A DNA stretch of 64,000 nt, taken from contig NZ_JADNAT010000005.1 of assembly GCF_015550425.1 (NCBI RefSeq), positions 2,275-66,274 of the forward strand. Direction: 5' to 3'. Origin of the DNA: Clostridium sp. 1001275B_160808_H3 (GTDB lineage: Bacteria; Bacillota; Clostridia; Clostridiales; Clostridiaceae). How positions within the stretch are numbered: the stretch's first letter is position 1; each line of letters begins with the position of its first letter. Below the pieces are notes generated by a model. The model saw only the letters and a program-made list of their open reading frames with translations, made no database searches and was not told the origin of the DNA. Below are positions 52,533-62,279 of this stretch, piece after piece. The position numbers and the translations under genes were made by a program.

Positions 52533-55500
52533 GTGAGATTAAAAAGTAAAAAACTAAAGAGATTCATAGCAAAGGCTATGATGGTAATTATGTTATTTAC
52601 ATTATTACCAAACGTATTTACACTAAGGGTTAAAGCTTTAGATGGAAAGGAGGTTAAAAATGTAGAGTATGAAATATACCCAATTCCTCAAAGTATTGAA
52701 TATGGCGATGGTAATATAAATTTTCAAAATAAGGCAAATGTTATATTTGAAGATGGAATTGATGATGCAACTAAAAATAGATTATTTGAAGTATTGAATA
52801 TTAAAGGTATTTCATACGAAGTAGGTACTGAAATAAAAAGTGACCAAACAAATTTTTTAGTAGGAATAAATAATTCTAAAGGTATTGTAGATAATTATTT
52901 TAATAATAGAAATTTAGGTGATGATGCTCATTTTGAGAAAATAGATTCTCATATAGTATCAGTAGATGATAATGTAATTGCAGTATTAGGTAAAGATACT
53001 GATTCAGCATTCTATGGGCTTACATCATTAAAATTAATATTTAAACAAATAGAAGGTAATGAAATAAGAGAACTATTAATTAAAGATTATTCAGATGGAC
53101 ATTGGAGAGGTTTTATAGAAGGATATTATGGTATTCCTTGGAGTAATGAAAATCGTATGGATTTAATGAAGTTTGGTGGAGACTTTAAGATGAATGCATA
53201 TATTTTTGCTCCAAAAGACGATGAATATCATAGCCTTAAATGGAGAGATCCATACCCAGCAGAAAAGCTAGAAGAACTTAGACAATTAGCTGAGGTTGGA
53301 GCAAAAACAAAAAATAAATTTATATGGACAATTCACCCATTCTTAAAGGATGGAATGAAGTTCGATACAGATGAAAACTATCAAAGTGATTTATCAAAGA
53401 TTATTGCAAAGTTTGAACAATTATACAGTATAGGTGTTCGCCAGTTTGGAGTACTTGCCGATGATGCTGAGGGAGAAGCAAAAGATCAAGTAAGACTTAT
53501 GAATGATCTAGAACAATGGAGATTATCAAAAGGTGATGTATATAGTTTCATTTTTGTTCCTAAGGTATATACAAAAGAGTCAGCAGGTGGAGATGTTAAT
53601 AACGAATATTTAAACACAATTTCTGCAATGCCTGAAAGTACTGAAATATTATGGACAGGTGATACTATACTTGGATATGTAAAAGAAGATAGTTTCGATT
53701 TCTTTAAAGAAGCAGTAGGAAGAGAACCTTTCATGTGGTTAAACTGGCCTGTAAATGATATCAATAATAGTCGTTTATTAATGGGTAAGGGTGAAATGTT
53801 AGATAAAGATGTTACAAACTTTAGAGGAATTGTAACTAATCCAATGCAAGAGGCACAAGCTTCAAAGGTAGCTCTATTTGCAATTGCAGACTATGGTTGG
53901 AATCGTGCAGGTTTTGATATGGACAAGAGTTGGGAAGATTCATTTAAATATATTGAACCAGATGCAACTGAAGAATTACACACATTTGCAAAGCATATGA
54001 GTGATCCAGCTCCAACTTGGCATGGATTAACTTTAGAGGAGTCTGAAGAATTAAGACCAATAATTCAAGAATTTACAAAGAAATTATTCAGAAAAGAATC
54101 AATAATAGAAGATAGTAAGATTGTTTTAGCAGAATATAAAGAAATTTTAGATGCAACTAATAATTTTGCACAAAAGTCTAAAAATGAATTGATGAAAAAT
54201 GAAATTAAGGCATGGGTTGATTCGTTAAGAGATTTATCTGAATCAACAGTTGCATACGTTAATGCGGCACTTGCTTTAGAAGAAGGTAACTATGAGGAAG
54301 CTGTTAAATATTATGCTTTAGGTGTAAGTGAATATACTTCTTCAAGAAGTTATAGAGTTCAAGGAATTAATGGACAAATTAGACCAGAGCCAGGTAGTAG
54401 ACATTTAGTACCATTTGCCAAGGATTTATCAAGAATAATTGGTGAAAAAATTAATCAAGAAATTAATCCAGACACTGTTAAGCTATCATTATTCCCCTAT
54501 ACAAATATGGGATATAATTTATATTGGGGACATGTTCAAAATATAGTTGATGGAGATAATTCTAGATTATCAACTATGTGGATTCGTAGAGCTGCAAATG
54601 AAGATGACTATGTTGCTTTAGAATTAAGTGAAGTAACAGAAGTTAACAGTATTACATTTGAACAAGGTGAGCCAGGTGCTGGAGATAAATTTAACTTTGT
54701 TAAGTTCCAATCTTCAATGGATGGAGAAACTTGGACGGATATAGATGGTGTTGCATATGGACCAGAAAAAGAAAAAATAGTTGTAGAAAATCTTAAAGTA
54801 AAAGCTAAATATGTAAGAGTTATTCCAACAGGGGAAATCAAAAGTAACTGGATATCAGTTCGTGAATTCTCAATTAATAAAGAAGATGATAGCAATTTAT
54901 TTAGAGATGTTTATACAAATATAGAAGCTTTAACTAACAATAAAGTAAATATATTACCAGAAACAGCTATACTTGAAAATATAAATGATATTACATTAGC
55001 AGAAAATGAATATGTAGGTATTAAGTTAAACAAAATAAAAGAATTAAAAAATATTATTGCTGAATATACAAATAAAAATAATCTAACTTTAGAAATATCA
55101 ATTAATGGTATTGAATGGACAGCTGTAGAAGACTTGAGCTCTAGTGTAAATGCACGTTATATTCGTATTATTAATAAAGGTAAGGAGTCAGTTAAAACCA
55201 ATGTTACTAAGTTAAAAATAGAAAATACAACTAATGATGTAACGTTTGATGTTAGACCAGCAGCAGAAGCTAAGTTTGAACCAACTAATTTAATAGATGG
55301 TAAATTAAACACAGCATTCAAACCTAATGTAAATGCGCCAAAAACAGGACATTTAACATATTATATTTCTGATAACACAGAGATCAAAAAGTTCACTGTA
55401 TTACAAGATCCAACTACAGTATCAAATGCAGCAGTATCTATAAGAACTGAAGATGGATGGAATAATATAGGGGAATTAAGTAAGAGTCTTAATGTATTTA

Positions 55501-56063
55501 ATACATCACAATTCAAAAATGTATTTGAAATAAAAATAGAATGGAATGGAATGGCTCCAACTCTAAATGAAATCGGAATTTCAACAGTTGAAGAAAGTAT
55601 GGATGTTAACAAAGAAGCATTGACAGAAGCAATAGAAAAAGCAGAAAGTATGCTGACATCTGATAAATACACTGAAGAATCAATAGCTAACCTAAAAGAA
55701 GTGCTAAATGTAGCAAAAGAAGTTATGATAAATGTAAATGCTACTCAAGAAGAGATAGATAAAGCATTAGAAGATTTAAACAAAGCAATATCTTCTTTAG
55801 TTGAGAAACCATCAGTTCCAGGTGAGGAAGAAAATCCTGGAGAAAATGAAAAACCAGGTGAAGATAATTCAGATAATGATAGTAAGCCAGGCGAAGATAG
55901 TAACCCACTTCCTCCAACAGGTGATGAAAATAATAATTCAGGAAAAGGTGATGGAAATTTACCTAATACAGGAGGAACATCACCAGTTATGGTTCTAGCA
56001 ATAGGAGGAATTATTTTAATAGTTGGAGTAGTAACATTAAGAAAAAAATCTGCAAATAATTAA
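52533..56063 (+). CDS. LPXTG-anchored GH84 beta-N-acetylglucosaminidase (NagJ/hyaluronidase type) 1
   Basis: A 1176-residue surface enzyme. In order: signal peptide (about 1-36); GH20b-like domain (45-180); GH84 catalytic barrel (185-480), with GFIEGYYGIPWS, FAPKDDEYH and the catalytic Asp pair D310-D311 in VLADDAEG; helical domain (490-620); CBM32/F5-8C-like region (about 640-790) and further beta regions; FIVAR-type helical repeat (about 1035-1100); a Pro/Glu/Asn linker; sorting signal LPNTGG, hydrophobic stretch and LRKKSANN. Relatives in C. perfringens (mu-toxin family) remove GlcNAc from host glycans. The start is GTG at 52533 after AAGGGGGACC. Confidence 0.93.
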   Translation: MRLKSKKLKRFIAKAMMVIMLFTLLPNVFTLRVKALDGKEVKNVEYEIYPIPQSIEYGDGNINFQNKANVIFEDGIDDATKNRLFEVLNIKGISYEVGTEIKSDQTNFLVGINNSKGIVDNYFNNRNLGDDAHFEKIDSHIVSVDDNVIAVLGKDTDSAFYGLTSLKLIFKQIEGNEIRELLIKDYSDGHWRGFIEGYYGIPWSNENRMDLMKFGGDFKMNAYIFAPKDDEYHSLKWRDPYPAEKLEELRQLAEVGAKTKNKFIWTIHPFLKDGMKFDTDENYQSDLSKIIAKFEQLYSIGVRQFGVLADDAEGEAKDQVRLMNDLEQWRLSKGDVYSFIFVPKVYTKESAGGDVNNEYLNTISAMPESTEILWTGDTILGYVKEDSFDFFKEAVGREPFMWLNWPVNDINNSRLLMGKGEMLDKDVTNFRGIVTNPMQEAQASKVALFAIADYGWNRAGFDMDKSWEDSFKYIEPDATEELHTFAKHMSDPAPTWHGLTLEESEELRPIIQEFTKKLFRKESIIEDSKIVLAEYKEILDATNNFAQKSKNELMKNEIKAWVDSLRDLSESTVAYVNAALALEEGNYEEAVKYYALGVSEYTSSRSYRVQGINGQIRPEPGSRHLVPFAKDLSRIIGEKINQEINPDTVKLSLFPYTNMGYNLYWGHVQNIVDGDNSRLSTMWIRRAANEDDYVALELSEVTEVNSITFEQGEPGAGDKFNFVKFQSSMDGETWTDIDGVAYGPEKEKIVVENLKVKAKYVRVIPTGEIKSNWISVREFSINKEDDSNLFRDVYTNIEALTNNKVNILPETAILENINDITLAENEYVGIKLNKIKELKNIIAEYTNKNNLTLEISINGIEWTAVEDLSSSVNARYIRIINKGKESVKTNVTKLKIENTTNDVTFDVRPAAEAKFEPTNLIDGKLNTAFKPNVNAPKTGHLTYYISDNTEIKKFTVLQDPTTVSNAAVSIRTEDGWNNIGELSKSLNVFNTSQFKNVFEIKIEWNGMAPTLNEIGISTVEESMDVNKEALTEAIEKAESMLTSDKYTEESIANLKEVLNVAKEVMINVNATQEEIDKALEDLNKAISSLVEKPSVPGEEENPGENEKPGEDNSDNDSKPGEDSNPLPPTGDENNNSGKGDGNLPNTGGTSPVMVLAIGGIILIVGVVTLRKKSANN

Positions 56064-56206
56064 ATAAAAGTTTTACAATAAAGTTTGTTTATTAAGAAAA
56101 GATAATTTTTTTGAAAAGGTGCAATCTTAGAAATCTATTTAATATAAAGTTTATTCAATTTCAAGTAAGTTTTATTGCCTTAAAAAAGTTAATTTCTTAT
56201 TTTTAT

Positions 56207-56240
56207 AAAGGGGCTCGCGAAACGCGAGCCCCTTTTAAAC
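56207..56240. terminator. GC-rich terminator after GH84 gene 1
   Basis: A 13-bp perfect stem AAAGGGGCTCGCG/CGCGAGCCCCTTT around AAA. It is the third and most regular member of the GGGGCT/AGCCCC hairpin type seen at 28602 and 30478. The remaining part of the 640-base gap up to the next promoter is AT-rich, with no gene seen. Confidence 0.9.
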
Positions 56241-56498
56241 CATTGATTTTACTTACTTAAAGACGTTTTTAAAATTAAATAGAAAATTTTCTCTATTATT
56301 TATATATTATATATTCGCAGAATAGGAAGCTTGAATTAGAAGTTCCAGTTTTATTGGCTAATATCAAAAATTATTTTTATACAGCCAATTTATTAAATTC
56401 AAGGTATTATCATATAATTATTGGAATTATTATAATAAATCAATAATATTATTTATTTAGAAAATTTGATGTAATTACTAAAAAAAGTAATGAAAGCG

Positions 56499-56527
56499 TT
56501 GACATAGTGGATAAATGTATATATACT
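56499..56527 (+). promoter_or_regulatory. Promoter of GH84 gene 2
   Basis: TTGACA (56499-56504), 17 bases, TATACT (56522-56527), preceded by AAGCG as in gene 1 (AATCG). Confidence 0.82.
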
Positions 56528-56558
56528 GTAAATGAAAGTTAAATTATGTTTATTTTTG

Positions 56559-56592
56559 GCGTGTAATCTAATTAAATTTAGAGCATTAGCTG
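56559..56592 (+). promoter_or_regulatory. Conserved antiterminator-like leader hairpin, GH84 gene 2
   Basis: GCGTGTAATCTAATTAAA then TTTAGAGCATTAGCTG. It has the same stems as 52365-52398, the one-base insertion lying in the apical loop (6 rather than 5). It again overlaps the first bases of a following stem-loop. Confidence 0.75.
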
Positions 56593-56661
56593 TGATAGAA
56601 ATATTTTATTTATAAAAATTATTTATAAATAAAATAATTTTTAGCGCAGCTATTATTATTT
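56588..56661 (+). terminator. Leader stem-loop/terminator of GH84 gene 2
   Basis: AGCTG (56588-56592) pairs with CAGCT (56647-56651), and the inside pairs extensively (AAAT.TTTTATTTATAAA with TTTATAAATAAAA.ATTT). ATTATTATTTTTAAT follows, a weaker T-run than in gene 1. Confidence 0.65.
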
Positions 56662-56706
56662 TTAATATTAAAATTAATAATAAAATACAGATGAAAGAGG
56701 GATAAA

Positions 56707-59700
56707 ATGTTAAGAGCAAAATTAAATTCTATTTTAGCAAAGGTAGTTGTAGCATCATTTATATTTACAACAACACCAACAACAGTTTTTGCAGATGTTA
56801 TTAATAATCAAGATAAGAAAGTAGTAAAATTAAAAGTTGAATCACCAAGGGTAAGCCCAACACCACAATTAATAGAATCTTCAGGAGAAGGAACAGTTTT
56901 ATCTAATAAAGTAAACATAATTGGACAAGATAAAGCAGATGAAGATGCTGTAAGAGAACTAATGGAATTTTTAAAAACTTTAGGTCTTGAAGTAAATACT
57001 GATTTTAATGATGAATCCACAACGATAATAATCGGAGAGGATGATGATAATATACAAGAAATGAATAATTTCTTATCTGAAATTAATAAAGAAGGAGCAG
57101 AATCTATTTCTGTGAATGAAGGATATGTTCTTGCTGCTAACACAAATGAAAATGGATCTATGACAATAGCTATAGAAGGTACTGATGAAGTTGGTACTTA
57201 TTATGGAGTTAAAACTTTAAAGGAATTAGTACTTAATGTAAATAATCAAAATGTTATGCCTGAGGTTTATGTAAATGATTACCCTACTCAACATGTAAGA
57301 GCCATTGTAGAAGGGTTCTATGGAAATCCTTGGACACATCAAGATAGATTAGATCAATTTAAGTTTTATGGAGACAATAAATTAAATATGTATATATATG
57401 CTCCAAAGGATGATCCATATCATAGGGATCAATGGAGAGATCCATATCCACAAGAAGAAATGGCAAGAATGCAGGAGCTTATTAATACAGCTACTGAAAA
57501 TAAAGTTGATTTTGTATTTGCAATTTCTCCAGGAAAGGATATAGATATAAATTCAGAAGCAGATTATCAGGCACTTATTGATAAGTGTGAGTCATTATAT
57601 AACATGGGAGTTAGAAGTTTTGCAATCCTTTGGGATGATATATTCACAGATGATGGAGTTGGACAAGCTGCTATAATGAACAGATTTAACACAGAGTTTG
57701 TTAAGGCAAAAGATGGTGTTAAACCATTATTAACAGTTCCAACGCAATACTGGGGAACTTCAATGTTTACTGATGGACAAGTTAAACCTTATACGAAAGG
57801 ATTTGCTGAAAATCTAGATACTGATATAGAAGTTATGTGGACAGGGGAAAATGTTATGTCCGAAACAGTAACTTTAGATGATGCAGAAAAAGTAAATAAT
57901 CTTTACAATAGAAAAATGATTTTATGGTGGAACTATCCTGTTAGCGACTATAGAGTTGATAAGTTAGCTTTAGGACCAATATATAACTTAGGAAATGATT
58001 TAGATAGTAAGATTGGTGGATTTGTTATGAATCCAATGGAGTTTGCAGAAGCATCAAAAATAACTCTTCATACAGGAGCTGATTATGCTTGGAATACTGC
58101 AGCTTATAACCATGATAAGGCTTGGGATAATGCAATTTCAGATTTAGTTGGCGAAGAGTTGAAAGAGAGCTTTAAGAAATTTGCTGATCATAGTACAAGA
58201 CTTGATACTGGTAGAGAAGATGCTCCAGAAATGAGGGCTATAATGGATTCTTTCTGGGATAAGGTTGATAATAAACAAATTCCAGCTACAGAACTTGAGA
58301 GTTTAAAAGTAGGATTTGAATCAATAAAATCAGCAGTATCAGAAACTCAATCTAAGTTATATTCTGAGATGCTTGAAGAAGTAGCGCCTCAATTAGAAAA
58401 GCTTACTAATTATGCAGATGCAGCATCTACAGCAGCAGATATGGTTATCGCAATGCTAAAAGGCGATAGTAAGTTATGGTGGGAATTAAAGTCAAAGCTT
58501 TCATTGCAAATTGAAGTTTTAGATTCATCAAAAGCAATAATATCTGAAAAGGTATTAGATGATTTTATTAAACAAGCTAATACAAAGACAGACAATATGT
58601 ATTTTGATGGTGTATTAAAGGAAGAAGTAAAAACATATAATTATCAAGCAACTACATCTGATAATCTTTCACCATTAAAGTTTGAGGAATGGTATAATGG
58701 TAAATCACCTTATGAACTTTCAAATATGTTTGATGGTAAATTAGATACTGCATATAGATCATCAGGAAATATTAAATCTGGAGATGAAATAATAGTAGAT
58801 CTAGGACAAGAAGAGTATATTAAAAATATTTATATGTTAATGGGAAGAACTTCAGAAGATAATATGATCATGAATGGAAATCTTCAAATATCTAAAGATG
58901 GTATTGAGTGGAAAACTATAGTTGAAGGAAATACATTCAGAGAAGTGTTTGAAGATGAAATTAATGAAAATGCTAGATATATTAAATATGTAGCAACGGA
59001 GGATCAAGAAAATCAATTATACGTAAGAGAAATTATGGTAAATAAAAACACTCATAGTGGAGTGAACTCTAGCGTAGATGCTAAGCTTTCATATAAAAAG
59101 AGTATAGCTGATAAAAATGAAATAAATTCAGTTGTTTTAGAAGAAAAAGTTAAATTAAAAACTGGAGATACAATTGAATTAGAACTTCCGGAATTTAAGT
59201 TTATTACTGGAGTTGATGTAAATAGTAATGCAAATGGAAGTATTGAATATACAGTAAATGGAATTGATTGGATTAAGCTAGGAGATAGTGAAACAATAAA
59301 GTTAGATAAAGCACAAATTGTAAAGGCAGTTAGATTTGTATCAAATGAAGATAAAACATTAAAGAATTTTAGTATGGATGTAGTAATTGAAGGAAGAGGA
59401 AATCAATCAGTTGAAACAAATAGAAATGGTAGCGGAAATTATAAAGATTTAAATGCTATTATTGATGGAGATTTAGATTCAAGCTTTATTTCATCAGGTG
59501 CATTAAATGTTGGAGATTATTTCACTTTAGATTTAGGTGAAGTAACTAATGTAAGAAATATTCAATTTATAGGGGATAGAGCATATGGTGGAGATAGAAT
59601 CCGTGATGGAAAAGTTGAATATTCACTAGATGGAACTAATTGGACAGAAATATATAATGGTGGAATTTCTGAACAATTTAGAATGTATGACTTAGATTTT

Positions 59701-60582
59701 AATGCTAAATATTTAAGAGTAACTGCAACAAAGGGAACTGATGCATGGCTTAGAATGTCTGATTTCTCAGTAAATTCACCAGAAGCAGAAGTTATATTTG
59801 AATCAACTGCTAAACCATCTGATGATAATCATAGATTACCTAACTTAATGGATAATAATATTCAAACTTCATATATACCATCTAGAGATCTTGGTAGTGA
59901 AGATAAGCTAGTTTATAATATATTTGATGGTGCTTTAGTAAATAAAGTTGAAGTATTCCAAAGTGAAAAGACTATATCTAATGCTAAAGTTATTGCTAGA
60001 ACATCAGATGATAGAAGAATAGAGCTTGGAACATTAGACAAAGGCTATAATATGTTTAATATGGAAAAGCCAGAAGAAGTTATATCAATAACTTTAGAAT
60101 TCCAAGAAGGATCTGGAAAGCCTGAAATATATGAAATAGTAACTGAAAACTTTAGTTTAGAGGCTATAAAAGAGATTGCAAAAGCTAATTTAGTAACGGC
60201 AAAAGAGCTATTGACAAATACTGAAGGTAAATCAAATGAAGTTATTGAAGCCTTAAAGGTAGAAGTAGCTGAAGTTGAAAAATTATTAATAGACGGTGGA
60301 TCAAGAGAAGAAATATTCTCGGCAAATAAGAAACTTGAGGCTGCAATAAAAGATTTTACAGATTATACTGAAGAATCTAAGCCAGATGAAAGCCCAGAAG
60401 TTAAGCCGGAGGAAAATCCAGGAAATAGTGATGGAGATACATCAAATGGTACTGAAGAGGATAAAAATAATAAACCAGGTAAGCTTCCTCAAACAGGTGG
60501 ACCATCAGGATTATCAACAATGCTTTTAGGAATTACATCATTACTTGGTGGAGTAGTAGTTTATAAAAGAAGAAGAAAATAA
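56707..60582 (+). CDS. LPXTG-anchored GH84 beta-N-acetylglucosaminidase (NagJ/hyaluronidase type) 2
   Basis: A 1291-residue paralogue of the preceding gene. Signal peptide (1-30); GH20b-like domain (50-190); GH84 barrel (195-490), with VEGFYGNPWTHQDRL, YAPKDDPYHRDQWRDPYP and the Asp pair D310-D311 in LWDDIF; helical domain; two or more F5-8C/CBM32-like modules (around 670-800 and 910-1030); a helical FIVAR-like segment (1150-1215); a Pro/Glu/Asn linker; sorting signal LPQTGG, hydrophobic stretch and YKRRRK. It is predicted to be covalently bound to the wall by sortase and to trim GlcNAc from mucins or hyaluronan. AAAGAGGGATAAA leads to the ATG. Confidence 0.93.
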   Translation: MLRAKLNSILAKVVVASFIFTTTPTTVFADVINNQDKKVVKLKVESPRVSPTPQLIESSGEGTVLSNKVNIIGQDKADEDAVRELMEFLKTLGLEVNTDFNDESTTIIIGEDDDNIQEMNNFLSEINKEGAESISVNEGYVLAANTNENGSMTIAIEGTDEVGTYYGVKTLKELVLNVNNQNVMPEVYVNDYPTQHVRAIVEGFYGNPWTHQDRLDQFKFYGDNKLNMYIYAPKDDPYHRDQWRDPYPQEEMARMQELINTATENKVDFVFAISPGKDIDINSEADYQALIDKCESLYNMGVRSFAILWDDIFTDDGVGQAAIMNRFNTEFVKAKDGVKPLLTVPTQYWGTSMFTDGQVKPYTKGFAENLDTDIEVMWTGENVMSETVTLDDAEKVNNLYNRKMILWWNYPVSDYRVDKLALGPIYNLGNDLDSKIGGFVMNPMEFAEASKITLHTGADYAWNTAAYNHDKAWDNAISDLVGEELKESFKKFADHSTRLDTGREDAPEMRAIMDSFWDKVDNKQIPATELESLKVGFESIKSAVSETQSKLYSEMLEEVAPQLEKLTNYADAASTAADMVIAMLKGDSKLWWELKSKLSLQIEVLDSSKAIISEKVLDDFIKQANTKTDNMYFDGVLKEEVKTYNYQATTSDNLSPLKFEEWYNGKSPYELSNMFDGKLDTAYRSSGNIKSGDEIIVDLGQEEYIKNIYMLMGRTSEDNMIMNGNLQISKDGIEWKTIVEGNTFREVFEDEINENARYIKYVATEDQENQLYVREIMVNKNTHSGVNSSVDAKLSYKKSIADKNEINSVVLEEKVKLKTGDTIELELPEFKFITGVDVNSNANGSIEYTVNGIDWIKLGDSETIKLDKAQIVKAVRFVSNEDKTLKNFSMDVVIEGRGNQSVETNRNGSGNYKDLNAIIDGDLDSSFISSGALNVGDYFTLDLGEVTNVRNIQFIGDRAYGGDRIRDGKVEYSLDGTNWTEIYNGGISEQFRMYDLDFNAKYLRVTATKGTDAWLRMSDFSVNSPEAEVIFESTAKPSDDNHRLPNLMDNNIQTSYIPSRDLGSEDKLVYNIFDGALVNKVEVFQSEKTISNAKVIARTSDDRRIELGTLDKGYNMFNMEKPEEVISITLEFQEGSGKPEIYEIVTENFSLEAIKEIAKANLVTAKELLTNTEGKSNEVIEALKVEVAEVEKLLIDGGSREEIFSANKKLEAAIKDFTDYTEESKPDESPEVKPEENPGNSDGDTSNGTEEDKNNKPGKLPQTGGPSGLSTMLLGITSLLGGVVVYKRRRK

Positions 60583-60620
60583 AAACTTATAAATTAAATA
60601 AGAATAGAATCTAATATATG

Positions 60621-60668
60621 AAAAGCTATTATTACATTGCTTCACTTTGTAATAATAGCTTTTTTACT
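60621..60668. terminator. Bidirectional terminator between GH84 gene 2 and the nucleotidase
   Basis: A perfect 16-bp stem (60621-60636 with 60648-60663), starting AAAAGCTATTATTACA, with T- and A-runs on both sides. It overlaps the last codons of the minus-strand nucleotidase-like gene. Confidence 0.9.
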
Positions 60669-61210
60669 ATTGTATATATCTCTAACCAGTTATCCACTCT
60701 TATTATATTTTTATTAATAGGATCTTTATTATAATTAGTGTTAATAAGCAAAACCTTAAAGCCTGCATTTGAAAGATCTATTGCGTTTGAATAATTATCT
60801 TCAATAAAAATATTGCAGTTTAATTCTCTAGCTTTATCTACTTTATAATGGCTACCTAAAAGATACAGATTATCATAGTAAATTGAGTTTTTTCTTAGGT
60901 ATCCATGAGTTAGTAATGCAAGATTTTTCTCGCGTGCAGTTACAAAATAAATATTACTATATAAACTAAGTTCATTTATTACATATCTTACATGCTCTCT
61001 TATTTTCTGTTTGGAATGAAGTTCATACTTATACTTTTCATAAAATTCTAAATAACTTTCTTCACTTATATCTAAAACCTTAGAAATAGAGTATTCTGTG
61101 ACTTCATTTTCTTTAATATTTGTTTTAAAGTATCTGTTACAAGGCTCAAGCCAATAGTATGCATCAGTTATAGTTCCATCTATATCTATGCATATATTAA
61201 ATTTTTTCAT
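60632..61210 (-). CDS. HAD-type 5'(3')-deoxyribonucleotidase-like protein
   Basis: A 192-residue HAD hydrolase. ICIDIDGTITD gives the nucleophile and acid Asp residues, FVTAREK motif II, a Lys in the HYKVDKA region motif III, and FIEDNYSNAIDL motif IV. The size and small helical cap match the NT5C-type 5'(3')-deoxyribonucleotidases. Removing phosphate from deoxynucleotides fits its neighbour deoB, which acts on (deoxy)ribose phosphates, but the link is inference. AGAAGGTGAG precedes the ATG. Its last codons lie in the shared terminator. Confidence 0.82.
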   Translation of the reverse strand: MKKFNICIDIDGTITDAYYWLEPCNRYFKTNIKENEVTEYSISKVLDISEESYLEFYEKYKYELHSKQKIREHVRYVINELSLYSNIYFVTAREKNLALLTHGYLRKNSIYYDNLYLLGSHYKVDKARELNCNIFIEDNYSNAIDLSNAGFKVLLINTNYNKDPINKNIIRVDNWLEIYTIVKKLLLQSEAM

Positions 61211-61348
61211 TTTCTCACCTTCTTTATAATTATATTTCTATAATACTATTTAAAAGTTAATAAAGAATTAAAAATAAGTTAAATTATCAAATAAGTTAAA
61301 ATAAAGTTATATAGTATTTTTAATAGTATAATTTATGACTTAATATTT

Positions 61349-62083
61349 TTATTTTGAAGTATGAATTTTAATTGATGTATTCAATAATGGTAAATAATGC
61401 TTACTAAATGCAAGAGGATACTCATTATTTTTATATAGAGATTCTTCAATTAAATAGTATTGTTTCTCAGAGGGAATAGAGTGTTTTTTAGTTGCAAACT
61501 TGCCTGATTCTGAAAATTTAATATCTATTGAGCTACTACTACATTTATTATAAATATCATCTTCGATAAATTTTAGAAGACTATTAGTATCCTTTAAATC
61601 TATATCGAAATAAGATATAGTTTCAATAGGAATAATTGTATAAGTATATGCTAGAGCATTTCCATTACTCATATACCATCTATCAATATTCACTGCGGCG
61701 ACAGTCTTTTTACCTAAAACCTCTATAAAATAATCGGATGGAGGTTCTATATGAAAATCCATTTCTACATGATCTATTTTAGCTTCTAATGATTTATATA
61801 TAATATGTCCTAATTTTTCAAGTCCAATCTTTTTATTTTTTTGATTTCTTACTATAAAATTACCTTTTCCGCGAATGTTTTTTATTAAACCATCATCTTG
61901 TAATAATGATAAGGCTTGACGTAAAGTTGTTCTACTTACTCCTAACTCTTTAGCTAAATCAGGCTCTGAAGGAAGTCTATAATTATCTGGAAGGTCTTCT
62001 TCCTTTATCATTTTAAATAGTGTGTTGTATACTTCAACATATCTTAAATTTTTAGATTTTTTAATAATATCAGTATTAACCAT
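61349..62083 (-). CDS. GntR-family (HutC/UTRA) transcriptional regulator
   Basis: A 244-residue protein. The N-terminal GntR winged helix (residues 10-75: YVEVYNTLFKMIKEEDLPDNYRLPSEPDLAKELGVSRTTLRQALSLLQDDGLI) is followed by a UTRA effector domain (about 95-240). The frame opens at 62260, but the first 59 codons are AT-rich noise. AGAGAGG before the ATG at 62083 marks the real start. It diverges from deoB. Direct repeats of ACAAGTTTAA lie in front of both genes, making it the likely regulator of deoB; the effector may be a sugar phosphate. Confidence 0.88.
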   Translation of the reverse strand: MVNTDIIKKSKNLRYVEVYNTLFKMIKEEDLPDNYRLPSEPDLAKELGVSRTTLRQALSLLQDDGLIKNIRGKGNFIVRNQKNKKIGLEKLGHIIYKSLEAKIDHVEMDFHIEPPSDYFIEVLGKKTVAAVNIDRWYMSNGNALAYTYTIIPIETISYFDIDLKDTNSLLKFIEDDIYNKCSSSSIDIKFSESGKFATKKHSIPSEKQYYLIEESLYKNNEYPLAFSKHYLPLLNTSIKIHTSK

Positions 62084-62109
62084 AATAAAACCTCTCTCTA
62101 TAAAAATAA

Positions 62110-62131
62110 ACAAGTTTAATACAAGTTTATA
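62110..62131. promoter_or_regulatory. Candidate GntR operator near its own start
   Basis: Two 11-base direct repeats, ACAAGTTTAAT and ACAAGTTTATA, about 30 bases upstream of the gntR start. The same motif recurs at 62258-62279. Confidence 0.5.
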
Positions 62132-62212
62132 TTTACCTATTATAATATAATTATAGAATAAATTATCAAATTTTTCTAATAAAATATCAATAAAATACAA
62201 TAGTGAAAACGT

Positions 62213-62279
62213 TGACCGATACAAATGGATTGTAGTATTATAAATATATATAATAGACAAGTTTAAGACAACTTTAAGG
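62213..62279 (+). promoter_or_regulatory. deoB promoter with candidate GntR operator
   Basis: TTGACC (62213-62218), 18 bases, TATTAT (62237-62242). Right after the expected transcription start come two 11-base direct repeats, ACAAGTTTAAG (62258-62268) and ACAACTTTAAG (62269-62279), matching those in front of gntR. Confidence 0.55.

Noticed and set aside
55801..55998. Frame in the Pro/Glu linker of GH84 gene 1
   Set aside because: It is an out-of-frame reading of the low-complexity linker with no start signal.
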